A stretch of DNA of 64,000 nucleotides, taken from the NCBI GenBank assembly GCA_018697195.1, contig CM031858.1:129174593-129238592 (forward strand), written 5' to 3'. Under the pieces are notes generated by a model, which worked only from the letters and a program-made list of their open reading frames with translations, was not told the origin of the DNA and did not search any database. This document shows, piece by piece, positions 1 through 12,529 of the stretch. The DNA is from Certhia americana (taxonomy: Eukaryota > Chordata > Aves > Passeriformes > Certhiidae). The translations under genes and the position numbers were made by a program. Every line of letters begins with the position of its first letter. Positions within the stretch are counted from its first letter, which is position 1.

Positions 1-835
1 AAAGTTTCTTTCCCTGCTTCAGTTTTTGTTTGTTTCTTTAAGTAACAGACTGTTTCAGAAAAATAAACACACAGAAGGGCTCAGGGCAAAGATACATTTT
101 GTATACAGCTTTAATGAAAACATGTTTTTCTTGTTAACACCTTGTTATATCCTAAAATCACAATACAGAAAAAACTGTGAATAAGGCTGTGTGCATAGAC
201 ATCTCAGATTTTTAATGAAATTCAGAAACCAGCATCGCTTCCCTCACACGCTCGCCGCTACCGCAGCATTGGCAGCTCACGGTGGGCACGACCCTGGCTG
301 AGAGATACCTGTGCACTCTCCCTGCACACTCTGTGCTGCAAGGACTGCTCAGGCACTGTTTGCTCTGCAGTACCAAACTTCTCACCACACTGAAAAGTGC
401 AGGAATGAGATACAACTGTCAAAGACACAGGTCCAGAGCAGTATTTTTCTTTAGAGCTCACTTTCACAGTTCTAACAGACAGGTTGCTTTCTTATAAGCC
501 GAAAGCAATAGTCCACAGACTGGCCAAAAAACTACTCTGCACAGCCTCTCTGAGTTTTGGGTGGATTTTTGCTTCACCACATTATGATTAATACCTCGCC
601 AAACACACACTACAGAAGCTTTTATCTGAGTAGCTTCATAAGGCCCCTCAGTACTCAACATAGTGTGTTCCACCCAGGAGATAATATTTCCGTTTCAAAA
701 GACGGTAGCTGCTTCTTTCCAGAAAAATTTCCTAATTTAATTCCCTGCTGAAACACGTCAGCTGAAACCGCTGGGTTGTAGAAGTTAGATGAGATTCAGA
801 GGACAACAGCTTCCACACAGAGCTGGAGAGAATAT

Positions 836-839
<4 letters not shown>
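1..839. other. unique AT-rich sequence with a small CpG cluster
   Basis: No supported gene. The stretch is AT-rich except for a cluster of seven CpG dinucleotides between 236 and 290. Read on the minus strand, the DNA below the cluster looks loosely like a 3' untranslated region: an ATTAAA hexamer occurs near 110 and T-rich sequence follows. No coding exon can be recognised, and the overlapping 60-70-codon frames on both strands have no known domain. Confidence 0.5.

Positions 840-882
<43 letters not shown>
840..882. repeat. poly(T)29 directly joined to poly(A)14
   Basis: Twenty-nine T residues (840-868) are followed without interruption by fourteen A residues (869-882). The junction is a perfect self-complementary tract that could form a 14-bp hairpin stem. 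No LINE, SINE or retrocopy body is recognisable on either side, so I cannot call it the tail of a known retroelement. Homopolymer length in an assembly is uncertain. Confidence 0.9.
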
Positions 883-1830
883 GGTAATACTTTTCTCTGA
901 TAATGACCCCAAAGTGACTCTGTTCCATGGTAATGATCCAGAGCCCCATGTTTCTGCGATCTGCTGGGCCACCATGAAAGAGCAGCACACTGCTGTAATG
1001 AGTGATGGCAGTCAGAGAAAAGATCCTGGGACAATGCATATGCTGGAAAGTGGGCACTGGTTGTTCTGCAGGTAATGAAATCTTGTAACAAGGAGACAAG
1101 AAAAGATGGTACTAGAAATTGCCAGTGTTTGAACTCTGAAACTCAGTGGGAGGCAAAAGAGATACAGTTTTTGTGAAATACCTTGTTCTCAGGAGATTCA
1201 GAGAAAAATCCATGCTTTGGGGCACCTGAATGCTCACTCAGATCGACTCTTAAAGAAAAAGCTTGAATTCCCTCATATATTTAGTGGCAAGAGGGGGCCT
1301 TAAAGCAGGATTTAGACCCACTTTATACCACATTATTAATACCAAGAAGTCATAAAAAACCTTTATTGTTATTGCAAATCGGACTTTGAATCCCAACTGA
1401 GTACAAAAACTAAGTCTGCACTAGAATATCAAACACAGACTTTGGTAAAGTTCAGAAATGAATCTCCCTTTAAAACTAATACTGATTTTAGAAAATAGAT
1501 CAGTCATCTGATACATGAGCTGCAATTCCCATGAGCTTTGGGGAAATTCTTCTATTGATCTGGACTCCTAGCACAAATTAACTTCTGCATAATAATTACT
1601 GCCCTTGGAACATCACTGCTTTATTATTTGTAAGGACAAAGGAAAACTACTGCAGATTTTACAGGAATAAAATTTTGCTTCTTAAAAGGGTACAGGCCTA
1701 TCAAACCAGTGAGAGAAAACAGCCTCCAGTGCAGATGGGTAGGTATGAGATACGCACTCACTCCTGCTACTACTTCAGTGCTACAACAGCATTATTTTTA
1801 GCAGAGCAGGTGTAGACAAGAGTGGTTTTG

Positions 1831-1881
1831 AAGGAAAGAAAACAAAAAAAACCCAAACAAACAAAAAAACCCCAACAAAAA
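1831..1881. repeat. A-rich low-complexity tract
   Basis: Runs of A are interrupted by CCC and single C, of the aaaaacccaaacaaac type. This kind of tract is common in bird genomes and may be the remnant of a retroelement tail, but no element body is visible next to it. Confidence 0.7.
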
Positions 1882-2357
1882 TGAATTATTTATGCAAGTT
1901 AAATCAAAATATCCCCCATATAAATGTTTAATCAGGTTTTCACCAACTTCTCTCCATATGCTCTGCCTTGCTCAACAGCAGATTTCTAATGGAATCACTA
2001 AATATAGTTTAATAGCTTTGTATTATGCAATTCAACTTCTGCTTACAGAGTTTTTTCATTCAAAGCAGCTTCAGTAAAATAAGTATGAAAATTGCTCAGA
2101 GTTACATGTAAAGAAAAGTAGTAAAAACACTTGAAGGATTTCCCTTCTACAGTCTATTTGTCACAGACAAGTGTTACAAGGAGGTTAAGTCACGTGATAT
2201 AGACAAGAACAATCAATGCACATTGGGACAGATAAAAGCCCTTGTCACATTTGAGAAACACAAGTCATATTTATCAGACAACTTGCTGGGCCAGCCAAGA
2301 GAGAGGGCACTGGCCTTAACTTCAGGACTCTAGAAAATACTAAAAGCTTCCACCGCC

Positions 2358-2399
2358 TTTTTTTTTTTTTTTTTTCTCTTTGTTTTTTCTTTGTTTTTG
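2358..2399. repeat. T-rich tract
   Basis: Eighteen uninterrupted T residues (2358-2375) are followed by a CTTTG/TTTTCT-type pyrimidine-rich tail. It is a low-complexity tract with no attached element that I can recognise. Confidence 0.75.
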
Positions 2400-3554
2400 A
2401 AAAGCATTCAATTGAAATCAGAGACAGTTTGGGATTTATTAACCCCAGCTCACTCAGTTACCAGCTTTTACTTTGCAGGGTCATCATTTTAGGAGTGCCT
2501 AAGAACTAAAAGCCAGTATCCTGGGTGGGCTGCCAATCACCACAGCGACAGCAGCTCCTCAGGCAAACCAAAATACCTACAGAGCTCTTCTTCCTTTTCC
2601 AGCACACCAAAAGGCTGATACACAAGTGCTCGCTCCCCAGTCCCCAACTTAGCAATTCAATACCCTAAGCTTTCCCTCAGCACTAGCCACTCTGTTTCTT
2701 GTCTTCCTTTTTATACAAAGCAGCTGGTCCCTGCAGATTAACAGAGCCCAGCTGGTCTCCAGCCACTTAACCCCTTCTCAGCTAGTTCCACAACGCGGCA
2801 GAGGAAAACAGCACTGTCAACTTTCCAGGACTCTACCAGGGCAGCATCCCTACCAGCAAAGGCAGTATAGGCTTTAATCTGGGGAGGAAAGCTTCCCGGT
2901 CTGAAAATACTTTTATATAGTGTAGTAAGCTTAGCTCTTTATAGAGCTTAGAGACAAGGATGTGAGAGAATTAAGCAGACTTGAAAATAATAATGTCATA
3001 CACAAGTGTGTTTAAAGATTTATAGGTATTATTTATAAATTGTTGAGTTTGATGTGGAATGATCTCTGCCCCATAACCACCTTAATTATTTTGTACTGAT
3101 ATGCTGTCACTTTTCAAGCATGTTGTGTAGTGGTTAAAATGTATTTCGATGGAGCACATATTCACAAGGGTTTATTCTTAGGGCTTGTGAAATCCTCAGA
3201 AACATGAAGTCAATATTATATAGTTATTTGTGATGGCTGAAGTATTTATTACCTGCTGCAGAAAATCCCCAAAATTAAACATGAGTAGTTCTGTTGAAAA
3301 TGTCTATGTATGAATTTAGCTATATTTGCAGTAAAATTTCTTTTAAAAAAATTTACGCTGACTGATTTTTCCCACCAATCTAAACTTCTGAATAATCATT
3401 TGAAATTAGGAGTAAAGGGGTTTGAATAAAATATATTTGAGAAGAAGCCTTCCCTCTTTCAAAATAAAGTGATTTTTGATATCTTTAAGTAAAGGGAAAC
3501 TGTCAATAAGTTGCAAAGATGAACAAAGGATAATGGAGTTTAAAGAATTGAGAC

Positions 3555-3575
3555 CTTAAGTTCTATGAACTTAAG
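3555..3575. repeat. short perfect inverted repeat
   Basis: The 9-bp arms CTTAAGTTC and GAACTTAAG are separated by TAT. They form a perfect 9-bp stem with a 3-nt loop. Stems of this size are expected by chance in tens of kilobases of AT-rich DNA, and no function is claimed. Confidence 0.8.
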
Positions 3576-5149
3576 AATTTACTCCAATTATAGATTCAGT
3601 AACCTGTTGTCTCCCATTACTTCAGGTTGGTTTCAATTAATGAAGTTATTTCTCCATCACTGTAGCCAGCTCCTGCTCCCACCAAAGAATTTCCTCTTTG
3701 GAAGGGTGTTGTACCCTTTCCCGGCAATTCTGGTGTGAGACTGCAATCTGCTTAATATTAGTTATATTGTCTTCCAAATGAACCCTCTAAAGGACACTCA
3801 AGATTCATGTAACTGCAACTAGAGCTGTTCTCCAGTTCCTCAAATAGGCACCCAGACAAGTCTGGACTCCACCAGTCATCTTTCCAGACATTATGTAGTT
3901 CAGTTTTTACTTTGATGGAAACACTTCTTGCTGCATCTGTGTCTCCCTTCTCCAGCCATGGTTAGAACTGAGGCTGACCAACAGAAATAAGCAACTGCTT
4001 GCAGCTCAGCCCAGCCATTAAGACTTTCTGAAAACATGAAGGTGTAGAGCAATAATCCACCCTTTTACCCCATCTCAAATGCATCCAGTGCACTTTCTCA
4101 TCTTTGGCTGCATTTTAGCAGCTCCTTTTTGTAGGACTCCATCAGGTTGTCTTGTATCCTCTGAACCAGAAGGCATCTTCTAAGCTTATTATAAACCAAT
4201 ATTTTTTTCCACATGAGAGTCATGAAATTCATTGCTTCATGATGTGCTTTGACCCTGGAAGGCCCCAGAGCTACAAGAGATGGAGACAGCTGTTAGTCTA
4301 GCAGAAACTGCCAGGTTTGTGAAAACCTTGCAAGGGACCCAGAACATCAGCATAATTAAAGGGCTCTGGGGGAAGAGCAGGCCTTACCTTAAGTCAGACC
4401 AAAAGCAGAGGAAAAGGGGAAACAGGAAGGGAGAAGAGTTAAAGTGAGAATAGCTAAAAAGTCTAAATCTGAGCCAAGAAGATCAGCTGGAGAAGTGCTT
4501 GTTTGTGCAAGGGTGATAGGTGAGTAGGTCTAGGACTGGATTAAAGCAAGTGTGAGGAAGAAGACTATGGATCTGGTCAAGTTGGGAAGAAAAGGGTTGA
4601 ATACAGACATGTATAAAGTGAGAAGGTAATACAAAGCATAAACTTCAGAAGCTAAAACAAACATTTCTTAGAAATAGAGTATTATTTTCATTTTGAATCC
4701 AATCCTTGTGCTGCTTGTAAGTAAACTAACAGGTTAATATATGATGATGCCCCAAGTGCAGAGACTGTGTCCTTTGCATAAAAGAGACTGGTTTTCTTTG
4801 GTGGGGAGAGGAGGGGGATTGAGCATGAAGGACTTCAAAAATGCAGTCTGATAGAGTCCTATTTCTGAGTAGAACACCAAAATAATGTGGAGCTGGCTCA
4901 GTCTCCATTCATTGATGCCCTGAGAAACAACTTCTGCAAAGGAGGAGATGGTGGGGTTTAGTGGCTGAGAGACCCTGCCACTTGCTGGACAGCCTAAAAT
5001 CAAACTGCCCACCACTTCCTACACCCGGTGATCAATCACCTCCTAGTCTCCGGTCATTTTTCATCCCATAACATTTAGATCAAAGCATTCTTACCATACC
5101 ATCCCTTTGTAGAGTGTAACGTAAAAAGGTTAACAGTTGAAGGTCACCA

Positions 5150-5460
5150 GCCTCCATCTCTCAGCACCTTGCCTGTGCCCTGCCCTGTAGGGTGCAGCTG
5201 GTGTAGGGCTGGGGCGCAGCCTGCCCCTCGCCCGGCGAGCAGATGCGCCGGGCCGCTGCCGCCATCAGGGTGCACCTGTTGGGCTGCCACCATCTGCTCG
5301 CCAAAATGGGAATGAGCCACACCCAGCGCCGGCTGGCCGGCTGGGGACAGCCTAATCTCCTCCTCACAGGCTTCCAGCCGGCAGCCACAGCATGGGCCAC
5401 ACAAAGGTCGCCTGCATAAAGGCGCCAACCAGCTCAGCTCAGCCTTGGGGGGCACCTAAT
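5150..5460. other. isolated GC- and CpG-rich patch, possible regulatory element or non-coding exon
   Basis: This roughly 300-bp block is clearly richer in G and C than the surrounding AT-rich DNA and holds about fifteen CpG dinucleotides between 5215 and 5425. It contains 12-bp perfect inverted arms (5234-5245 and 5291-5302) and a local duplication of GCCGGCTG near 5327-5343. A 103-codon frame crosses it on the minus strand, but its composition (Ala, Gly, Pro, Cys, His) simply reflects GC-rich DNA and no domain is recognisable. An AG preceded by a pyrimidine run on the plus strand (TCTCCTCCTCACAG, near 5356-5369) resembles a splice acceptor. It could be a small CpG island, an enhancer or a non-coding exon. 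Choosing needs conservation or RNA data. Confidence 0.5.
5234..5302. repeat. 12-bp perfect inverted repeat in the GC patch
   Basis: The arm GGCGAGCAGATG at 5234-5245 is exactly complementary to CATCTGCTCGCC at 5291-5302, with 45 bp between them. A perfect 12-bp GC-rich pair is less likely by chance than the AT-rich hairpins elsewhere in the window. It could fold in RNA or bind a dimeric factor, but both ideas are inference. Confidence 0.85.
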
Positions 5461-8400
5461 CTCTGGCCATGGCAGGGGATTGCCGCCTGTGCTGACAAGA
5501 AAGGGCTCTCTAAATTAATCCAGAGAGCTATTACCTGACAAGAAAGCGTCTGTAAACTGCCCTTTTTTTTAAAAAAGAAAGAAAGGTATTAAGTTAACAT
5601 GTATACTAATATTAAGTAAATTAAGCCACTGCGGTATTTTTGAAGACTATTTAGTGATGTGTAAGCATTGTAGAGACGCCGCCAGTGCTGGTCCTTACTA
5701 ATGGGGATGACTTGTGAGCTGCACAGACTGAACGTTTGCTTTGGAAACTGGAGACTCTGTTCAGCACACGCCACAGCCGGCTCCTGTAAAGAATTACCTG
5801 ACTTGCTGGTGTGAGTCCCAGCAGCCGGTGTCAGCACTTCCCAAAAACACACTCTATCTGGAAGCTGTCACCAAAGTGCTTGAAAATGCCTTAATTATCA
5901 AATTTATAAGTAACCAAGAAATACATGAAACATGGACAGGATTTATACAAGAAAATAAAGGTTATTTCTGAAAATTCACATTCCAATCTCCTAGCCACAA
6001 TGAAATAGTACAGAAACCAGGACATATAATTGCATGACCTATTCAGGCTCTGTTTTAGCGTTCATTTTTGACGTATTTACCAGCATTCCTTTTAACACTG
6101 AGGGGATAAAAGGCATGAAAAGACAACCTGCCAACACTGCCCTTTGTCCTAAGCCCTTCTTGCAGAGTGCCCCGATTTCCATTAGGCCACAGTAGCAGGA
6201 GCATCAGACGTTTGCCTCTTGATGAAGCATGTCTGAGCTTTTTCTGAGTGTTTTTCCCCATTAAATGTAGAAAGTTGGCACCTTACTCTCTCTTAGAGGA
6301 CCCGTTGGTTCCAGAGTATTCTGGGATTTCATTCTATGATAGCTCATAGTCTCCAACATTCCACACTGCTAATGCACTGGCTCATGCTGTGCTGGACAGG
6401 ATCGCTGGTCCAGATCTGCACAGGTGATGCTGGAAATGGAGAGCAAGACTGTTTTTCACCCAGCCTCCCTCCTCACAAGCAGTACGAAAGCAAGATCCCC
6501 CATGTCTGAACCCTTGAGCACAGATACTTTCTGTGTTCCATCAGCACTCTGTACTGTTTGTTTGGTTTTTTGTCCACCTGTGCATTTATGCCCAAGGACT
6601 ACACAGTGAGCTCTCGGAGACAGACTCATTTTTGTTATGGGTCACTGCACTATAATGGGACTACAATATTTATTTTTTTTTGGCATCAGTTTCCATCAGG
6701 TGCATTAATAGAAATATAGCAAAATAAAATAATAATGACAATATTGTAAGAGCTGCTCATCACCCTAAGGCTATGAAGCCAGGGAGAATTATTTTGTTAT
6801 GGTATATATTTCAGGAAAATATTCAAAGTTTCATCACTTGAAATGTTTTAATTTAGAATAGATAAAGCAGTAGAGAATAGGGTAATGATTTTACCTCTGG
6901 AGGGATTAGGACTTTTCTATATTCAAATTTGCAGCAGCTATCTGAAAGCAAACACTGAATAGAAATATATTAAATTACTGTGAGCAATCCAAATTTTTAA
7001 AGGAAGTTAAATATTAAAATATATAGATAAATGACAAGTTTCCCCTTTAAAATATGCACAAGGTAATTCAGAGAAAATGTTAGAACAAGTCCATCTGCTA
7101 AATTAGTTGCAAGATACTGGTGGCTACTTTTCCATTTACACTAATGATGAGAAATGTAAAAGGCCAGCTTCATAATTCAGGGTGTTCACTTCAAGAGGTT
7201 CCAAGAACACTTATGCTAAATGTGTCTGTCTACCTAATCAGCCTGTTTCTTCTTTCCTTTAAAGATTGAAACACAATTACAGAACCTGTAGTCCCAATTT
7301 TTAATTTCCCTGGCCCCATACTAATATATATTTCAATGTAAGGAAAGTTGGAAGATGATAGAGTTGAATTAACACCTTTAAACTAAGCATATTGCATTCT
7401 CTTAAATCAATGGTTTCACTTGTGCCCTCAAGCAATATGTGATTTGTAAATTTGAGACATGCTACCTTTAGGCAGTAAGCAATCTCTCTAAAAACACTAA
7501 AGTAGGCAACATATGGTGGCACTGTGCAGTATGAAATTGTTCTAAAGATACAAGTTTCCAGCCTCAATGGTACAAGTCCAATTTTAAATAAAACATAGTA
7601 TCATATGGCTCCTGCTTAAACACTGCAGTAGAAAAAAGCTGGCTATATGGTCATCCTCTAAACGACAGAGGGAACAGTTTACACACGTACTCTTGGAAAC
7701 CCGCTGTCTACAAACACGCCGGTACCCACTACCTTTCAATACTTGTAAATACTGAAATATGACAGCTGGTGTACTTGCAGAGCCCTATAAGCTCGTGGCC
7801 TTCTCTCTTCCTATTTTTATTTTTTATTTTTGGTTGAATCACACAAACAAAACCATGGGTATTTTTTTGTTGTCAACTTATATGTGTGTCTCATAAAACA
7901 CACATTCTATGTTCACATTTTTCTACCGCAGAGACCAGCTGGGTCACATTAGTCATGTCAAAGCATGTCAAGGACTATAACATGTAATTCAGTCCAATGT
8001 TACGGTGAAGGTGAATCTGTTCCATTACCCATGCAGAGAGGGGATAGTGGTATTTCAGCTTGGGGACATGCTTTTTTACTTAAGTCTGCTCTTATTGACA
8101 AATATACATATAAATTCCCAAAACATAGCATAACTGGTCACAAGGATAGGAAAGAAATCAGAAGAGGGAAACACGTTTTATTGTTAGTCATCAATTATCT
8201 GATCTAGCAGCTTAACAATTGATTTGAAAAGGCATAGGACTAGACTTGGAAAAGAAATTATTACTGTGCTGGTATGTACATGGTCAGAGTCCAACTACTC
8301 TTCCAATTTTTGGCATGACAAAAACTGTACAATTACTTTGGTTCGTAATTTAACCTAGCATATACTGTACTTCATTGTTCCTGTCTGGAAAAGGAAAAAC

Positions 8401-11400
8401 TCTTCCTCAGAAACAATTTTCTTGTAAAATAGGGATAAAGAAGTTTATGTAAAGGCTTTGTACACTTCTGTCTTTTCTCTGTAGACATTACATATTCTCT
8501 TTCCCACAAGTGGACTTCAAGAAGGGGAATCTGAATGTTCTGGCCATTAACAGCTCTGATCAGTCATTAATTTTATAGACCTCTTGCCTTGACTGGTTGT
8601 CTCAGGCTCAGTGTACTACAGTGTTTTTTAATAGCAGTATATGATAATCTATGGGCTGTATGTTGGTAAGAAAGCAGTGAAAGAGCCATTTTGAGCGTAG
8701 ATTTCCTCTACACAGGAATTTTACAGATTGCATGCCACATTATTGAAAGTGCCAGATTTGTCAGTTGTCCTCAGCCACAGACACTGGAAAGAAGCGCTGT
8801 GCCCCCTCCTTTGGGAAGCATGGAATCGGACTAATCAAGACCTCTTAGAGGAGGTATCAGCTTATTCCTGTGGCAAAAATATTCTTTACAGACAAATGAC
8901 CTCTAGGCTAGTCCTTTGAAACTGGATATTTAAAAGTATTTAGACATTTAATATTCATTGACATTAATGAATTTAGATGCATTCCTTTAAGATTCTGACT
9001 CTTATCCTTGTGACTATTGAAAAAGTTAGGGCATGGCTTGCTTTTATCTGGTATCCACCCCCATTTGATTACCTTCTTCAGGGATTCAACAATGACAAAT
9101 CACAGATAAAAACAATGAAAAGTCATGGACTGGAAGTGTTTAGCTAATTCAGTGAAGTTTTCTTTTTCTCCTGGTGAAAAGCTCTGAATCCTGCTGTGCT
9201 GAGTGTTTGTCAGCGTCCCCAGGACAGCAGAACATCACTGCACATTGGCATGCCTGTTATGTTGCAAAGCGGGGCTCCTCAGGGCAGACAAGTGATGTAG
9301 TGGCCTCATCTTATCTAGAACATTGTGCCACTTGGAATATTTAGGGCAATTACACCAGTTCTGAGGTTGGTATGAGACCTGGAAATAAAGCAACTATATT
9401 GGTTTTTATTTAACCTTCTTTTCCTGGGCACCATCTACATTCAAATCACCTTGAAACATGCCTTGATGAGTACTGCAACCTCTTTCCTTCTGGATTTCAA
9501 GTCAAATATGAAAAGCAAAACTACCTTTCCTGTGACAGGTTTATATGTGCGTCGTTTTGCTGTGCATTTTCCCTGTTTTGAAAATTTCCACAAGACAGGA
9601 GTTAGTGTGCTCTACAAGGACTAATTTTACTACAAGCACTCTTACCCAACATTTTTCATCTGCTGCTTCTCCCTACTTTTGCATGTCAGTAGTTGTATTA
9701 ATATGTTGTGTAATCATTGCATTTGTGACTTCTAACTGCATTTTTGGAAAGACAGATGGACTCCTTTCGCACAAGAAGGTATAGCTGTGCTGAAGTGTAA
9801 TGAGCTGGGAGCTGTTACAGGAGATATTGATCTTATTCCAGCTTTTTACTTGTTATGGCACTAATTGTCTCAGGGTTGTTTACCTGATAAACAGAAGAAT
9901 GAGATTACATGTGTGGACTGTAGTCAAAGTAATGATGCCAGGCAAATATTTTGTCACTACTATTAACAATTACAATTATGAAGTTCAGCAAAAGCAAACA
10001 CATGTAAGACCTTAAAAAAGACACATTTGCAACTTGAAAAATTCAAGAATAAGAGCAAGTTAGACCTCATATTGCAGAGGAACCCGGAAACAACAACATA
10101 ATGTGACTTTTTTCCATGATTTTGTATCAACAGTGAAATGCTTCTCGTCATGGGATGCATCAATATGCAGTACAGTGGAACAGACAAATACAAGGTAATT
10201 AAAGGAGTTACATTACGATCCTTACTAAAACTGAATAGCCTTACTGTGCTTTGACTTCTGATTTTTCTTTCTAAATAATATCTTTTTACAGAAAAAACCC
10301 CTGGCAACATAAAAATGCTCAGTGATAAGAGAGAGTCAAGTTTCAGTCTTAGTTTACAGGGCCCTTTTGGCAAGAACTGAAATCCAAAAGGAGTTTTTGC
10401 TACCTTGCAAAACTTGGACTGTAACTCGGTTTATTTTTAAATTAATTAGAGATTCATTCCACACTGCCAATCTACTATTTGGGTACATGTCTTTGGAAAA
10501 GTTCCAAAAAAGTGACACTCAGTTACCACGGTTACACCCACAAGTGTATCAAGTCTACCTGGAAATGATCAACCACAAGCTTAACTGGTCCCCTGCGCAT
10601 ACAAATGCTGTGACCTGTGAATACAATGCATTATAATGATGTACAAAAACTATGTTTGCTGTGAATAAAATGAGATGAAAAGATGCATACAGGATTGTAA
10701 AAATCCTGGTAATACAGTCAGACAGGGGACATTGTGACAGACTTCCTCTTGTTTCTGCCTCCTTCTGCTCCCACCCATCGAAACTGGGTGGAACATTTTA
10801 GCTATTGGATTGTGCTAGCAAGATAAGTGAGATGTTTTCTTAGGTTCTCAAAATCAGAGAGGGTTTGGCTGCACTTACATTTTCACAGCAGGAACAGGTA
10901 ATATTTGTGGTATTCCTTAGCAGCAGATAAGACCTGGGTGAAACATGTCAATTTCAAATATATATTTTTATCAGAATACTGGGACTGCCAAAATGGGAAA
11001 ATCAAATGAAACAGAGATGTTTGTAATATTGCAATAGATACACATAAAATTTGCATGTACCTTTATTCAGAAGTAGCTCTGATACAAATACTTTTCAGTA
11101 CAAAAAATATTCCTATTCCTGTGTAGAACTGTCCCAAAGACACAAGGTACACATTTCTCTCTGTGGAGAATACACTGCAAAGAGTATGTGATAGATTTGG
11201 CAAGTCTCTCTTTTTTGTCTCTGCCTAATGCAAACAGGATTCCACATATGATCTTTTTCTCAGACCTCTCACAAATACAAAGCAGAGGAAATGTTCTCAT
11301 GAACCCCTGCAAAGAGAAGCCATCAAACTTCACCTCTGAGTTGTAAAACAGTATCATATGCTTCAGGTACTACGATAAAATCCCACTTGCAAATGTCCTT

Positions 11401-11569
11401 GTGCTGTCTGGGTTTCATAAATCAGATTGCAGAACAATAGAAATCTGCTGTACAAGGAGGCTGATAAACCATCCTCATTCACCTCATTTCCACTGCCGCA
11501 TGTTTTTGGGTTTTTGTCAGCTCTTATTTCAAATGGGCCAAGTAGCAAGGCTTTCATAATATCCCTTAC
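5461..11569. other. gene-free AT-rich sequence
   Basis: No supported gene or identifiable repeat. Open frames are at most 136 codons (9963-10373, minus) and have no recognisable domain. A minor CpG cluster lies at about 7663-7721. The rest looks like ordinary intergenic or intronic unique sequence. Confidence 0.5.
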
Positions 11570-11720
11570 ATTTTTATTCCATACTTTAATACATCTCATT
11601 GTCTGGGAATTTCCTCCTCATGTACAGCTTGAAGTTTGTCTGCTTTAATTTCAGCCAATCATTTCTTGCAATAGCCCCTCTGTGCTAAGCATAAATATTT
11701 AATCTTCCACTTGAGGTTTG
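11570..11720 (-). mobile_element. probable ancient CR1-like LINE fragment (antisense)
   Basis: The plus strand reads like the antisense of the 3' part of an old CR1/L3-type LINE. A phrase of the form ...ctgctttaatttcagccaatcatttcttgc... corresponds to the familiar antisense ...tttaatttcaacccattgcttctt... of such elements, and it is preceded by ...gggaatttcctcctcatg.... The match is by eye to remembered consensus text and is heavily diverged. No reading frame survives. Edges are approximate. Confidence 0.4.
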
Positions 11721-12495
11721 AATTGTTTCAACAACAGTCAAAAGGAATTGAGAATTTGCATGAATAACAGAAATAGCTAGAATCATTATAGGTTAAAACA
11801 ATGAGGATTTTGGAAAGGAGATAAAAGCTATGTTTGAGAATTCCGATCACCTTTTTACTACCAGAAATTTTAAAATTACTTTCTTGAGTGCAGAGTTCAT
11901 CTTGTCTGACTGTTCTGATCTTCTACAGGTCTCTTGTACAGGTTCCCACCACCTGCTATAGGCCATCCTTGGGGATGGAGTGCTTAGAGTATTCTGGGAA
12001 TCTGGGGTTCGAAAGAACTTCAAAGCCTGCAACTGACTGATAATTACCTCATTCTTAAAACAGGAAAAATGTGAATTTCACAGCAACACCAAAGAGATCC
12101 TAAACGTTTTTCGGTGATCACCAGTAACCCTTATTCATTGTGTCTGGATTCATAGGAAATAAAGGAGGGAAAAGCATTTAAAGGCCATTCTACCTTCTTT
12201 AATAATTTTCTCTACTTAAGGCATGAACATTTTCTACTATATCTGCAAAACTGCACTAACTTCAGTCAGTGCCAGCTGAAGCCAGAACCTTGACATGTGC
12301 TTGCTCACTATACTCTGAGCGATAGAAACTTGTGGTGTCTTTCCACACTTGAAATTCTTCCCCGCTCTCCACAGTCCCTAATAATATCCTGGACATGTAC
12401 CGTCATCTTTATTCATGAGAGTGCAGATGCAGCCAAATTAGTGGCAGCAAAGCACATTTTACACAGTAGAAAATACAATCTGTCTTCTTTTTGAT

Positions 12496-12529
12496 TTTTT
12501 TTTAATAAAAAAAGTTTTATTAAAAAAAA
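12496..12529. repeat. 15-bp perfect AT-only hairpin
   Basis: The left arm TTTTTTTTAATAAAA (12496-12510) and the right arm TTTTATTAAAAAAAA (12515-12529) are exact reverse complements around an AAAG loop. AATAAA is present at 12504-12509 on the plus strand, and on the minus strand the same hexamer is read from 12521 down to 12516. It is a candidate cruciform or a palindromic poly(A)-signal tract, or it may arise by chance from homopolymer growth. Confidence 0.85.

Larger units (their letters stand above)
883..5140. other. gene-free AT-rich sequence
   Basis: No supported gene or recognisable transposable element. It contains an A-rich low-complexity tract at 1831-1881, a T18 tract at 2358-2375 and a short perfect hairpin at 3555-3575. 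Open frames here are short and unrecognisable. The part from 2500 to 2900 is somewhat less AT-rich but matches nothing I know. Confidence 0.5.

Noticed and set aside
12004..12012. GGGTTCGAA, like a tRNA T-arm B box
   Set aside because: No matching A box, acceptor stem or cloverleaf can be drawn around it.
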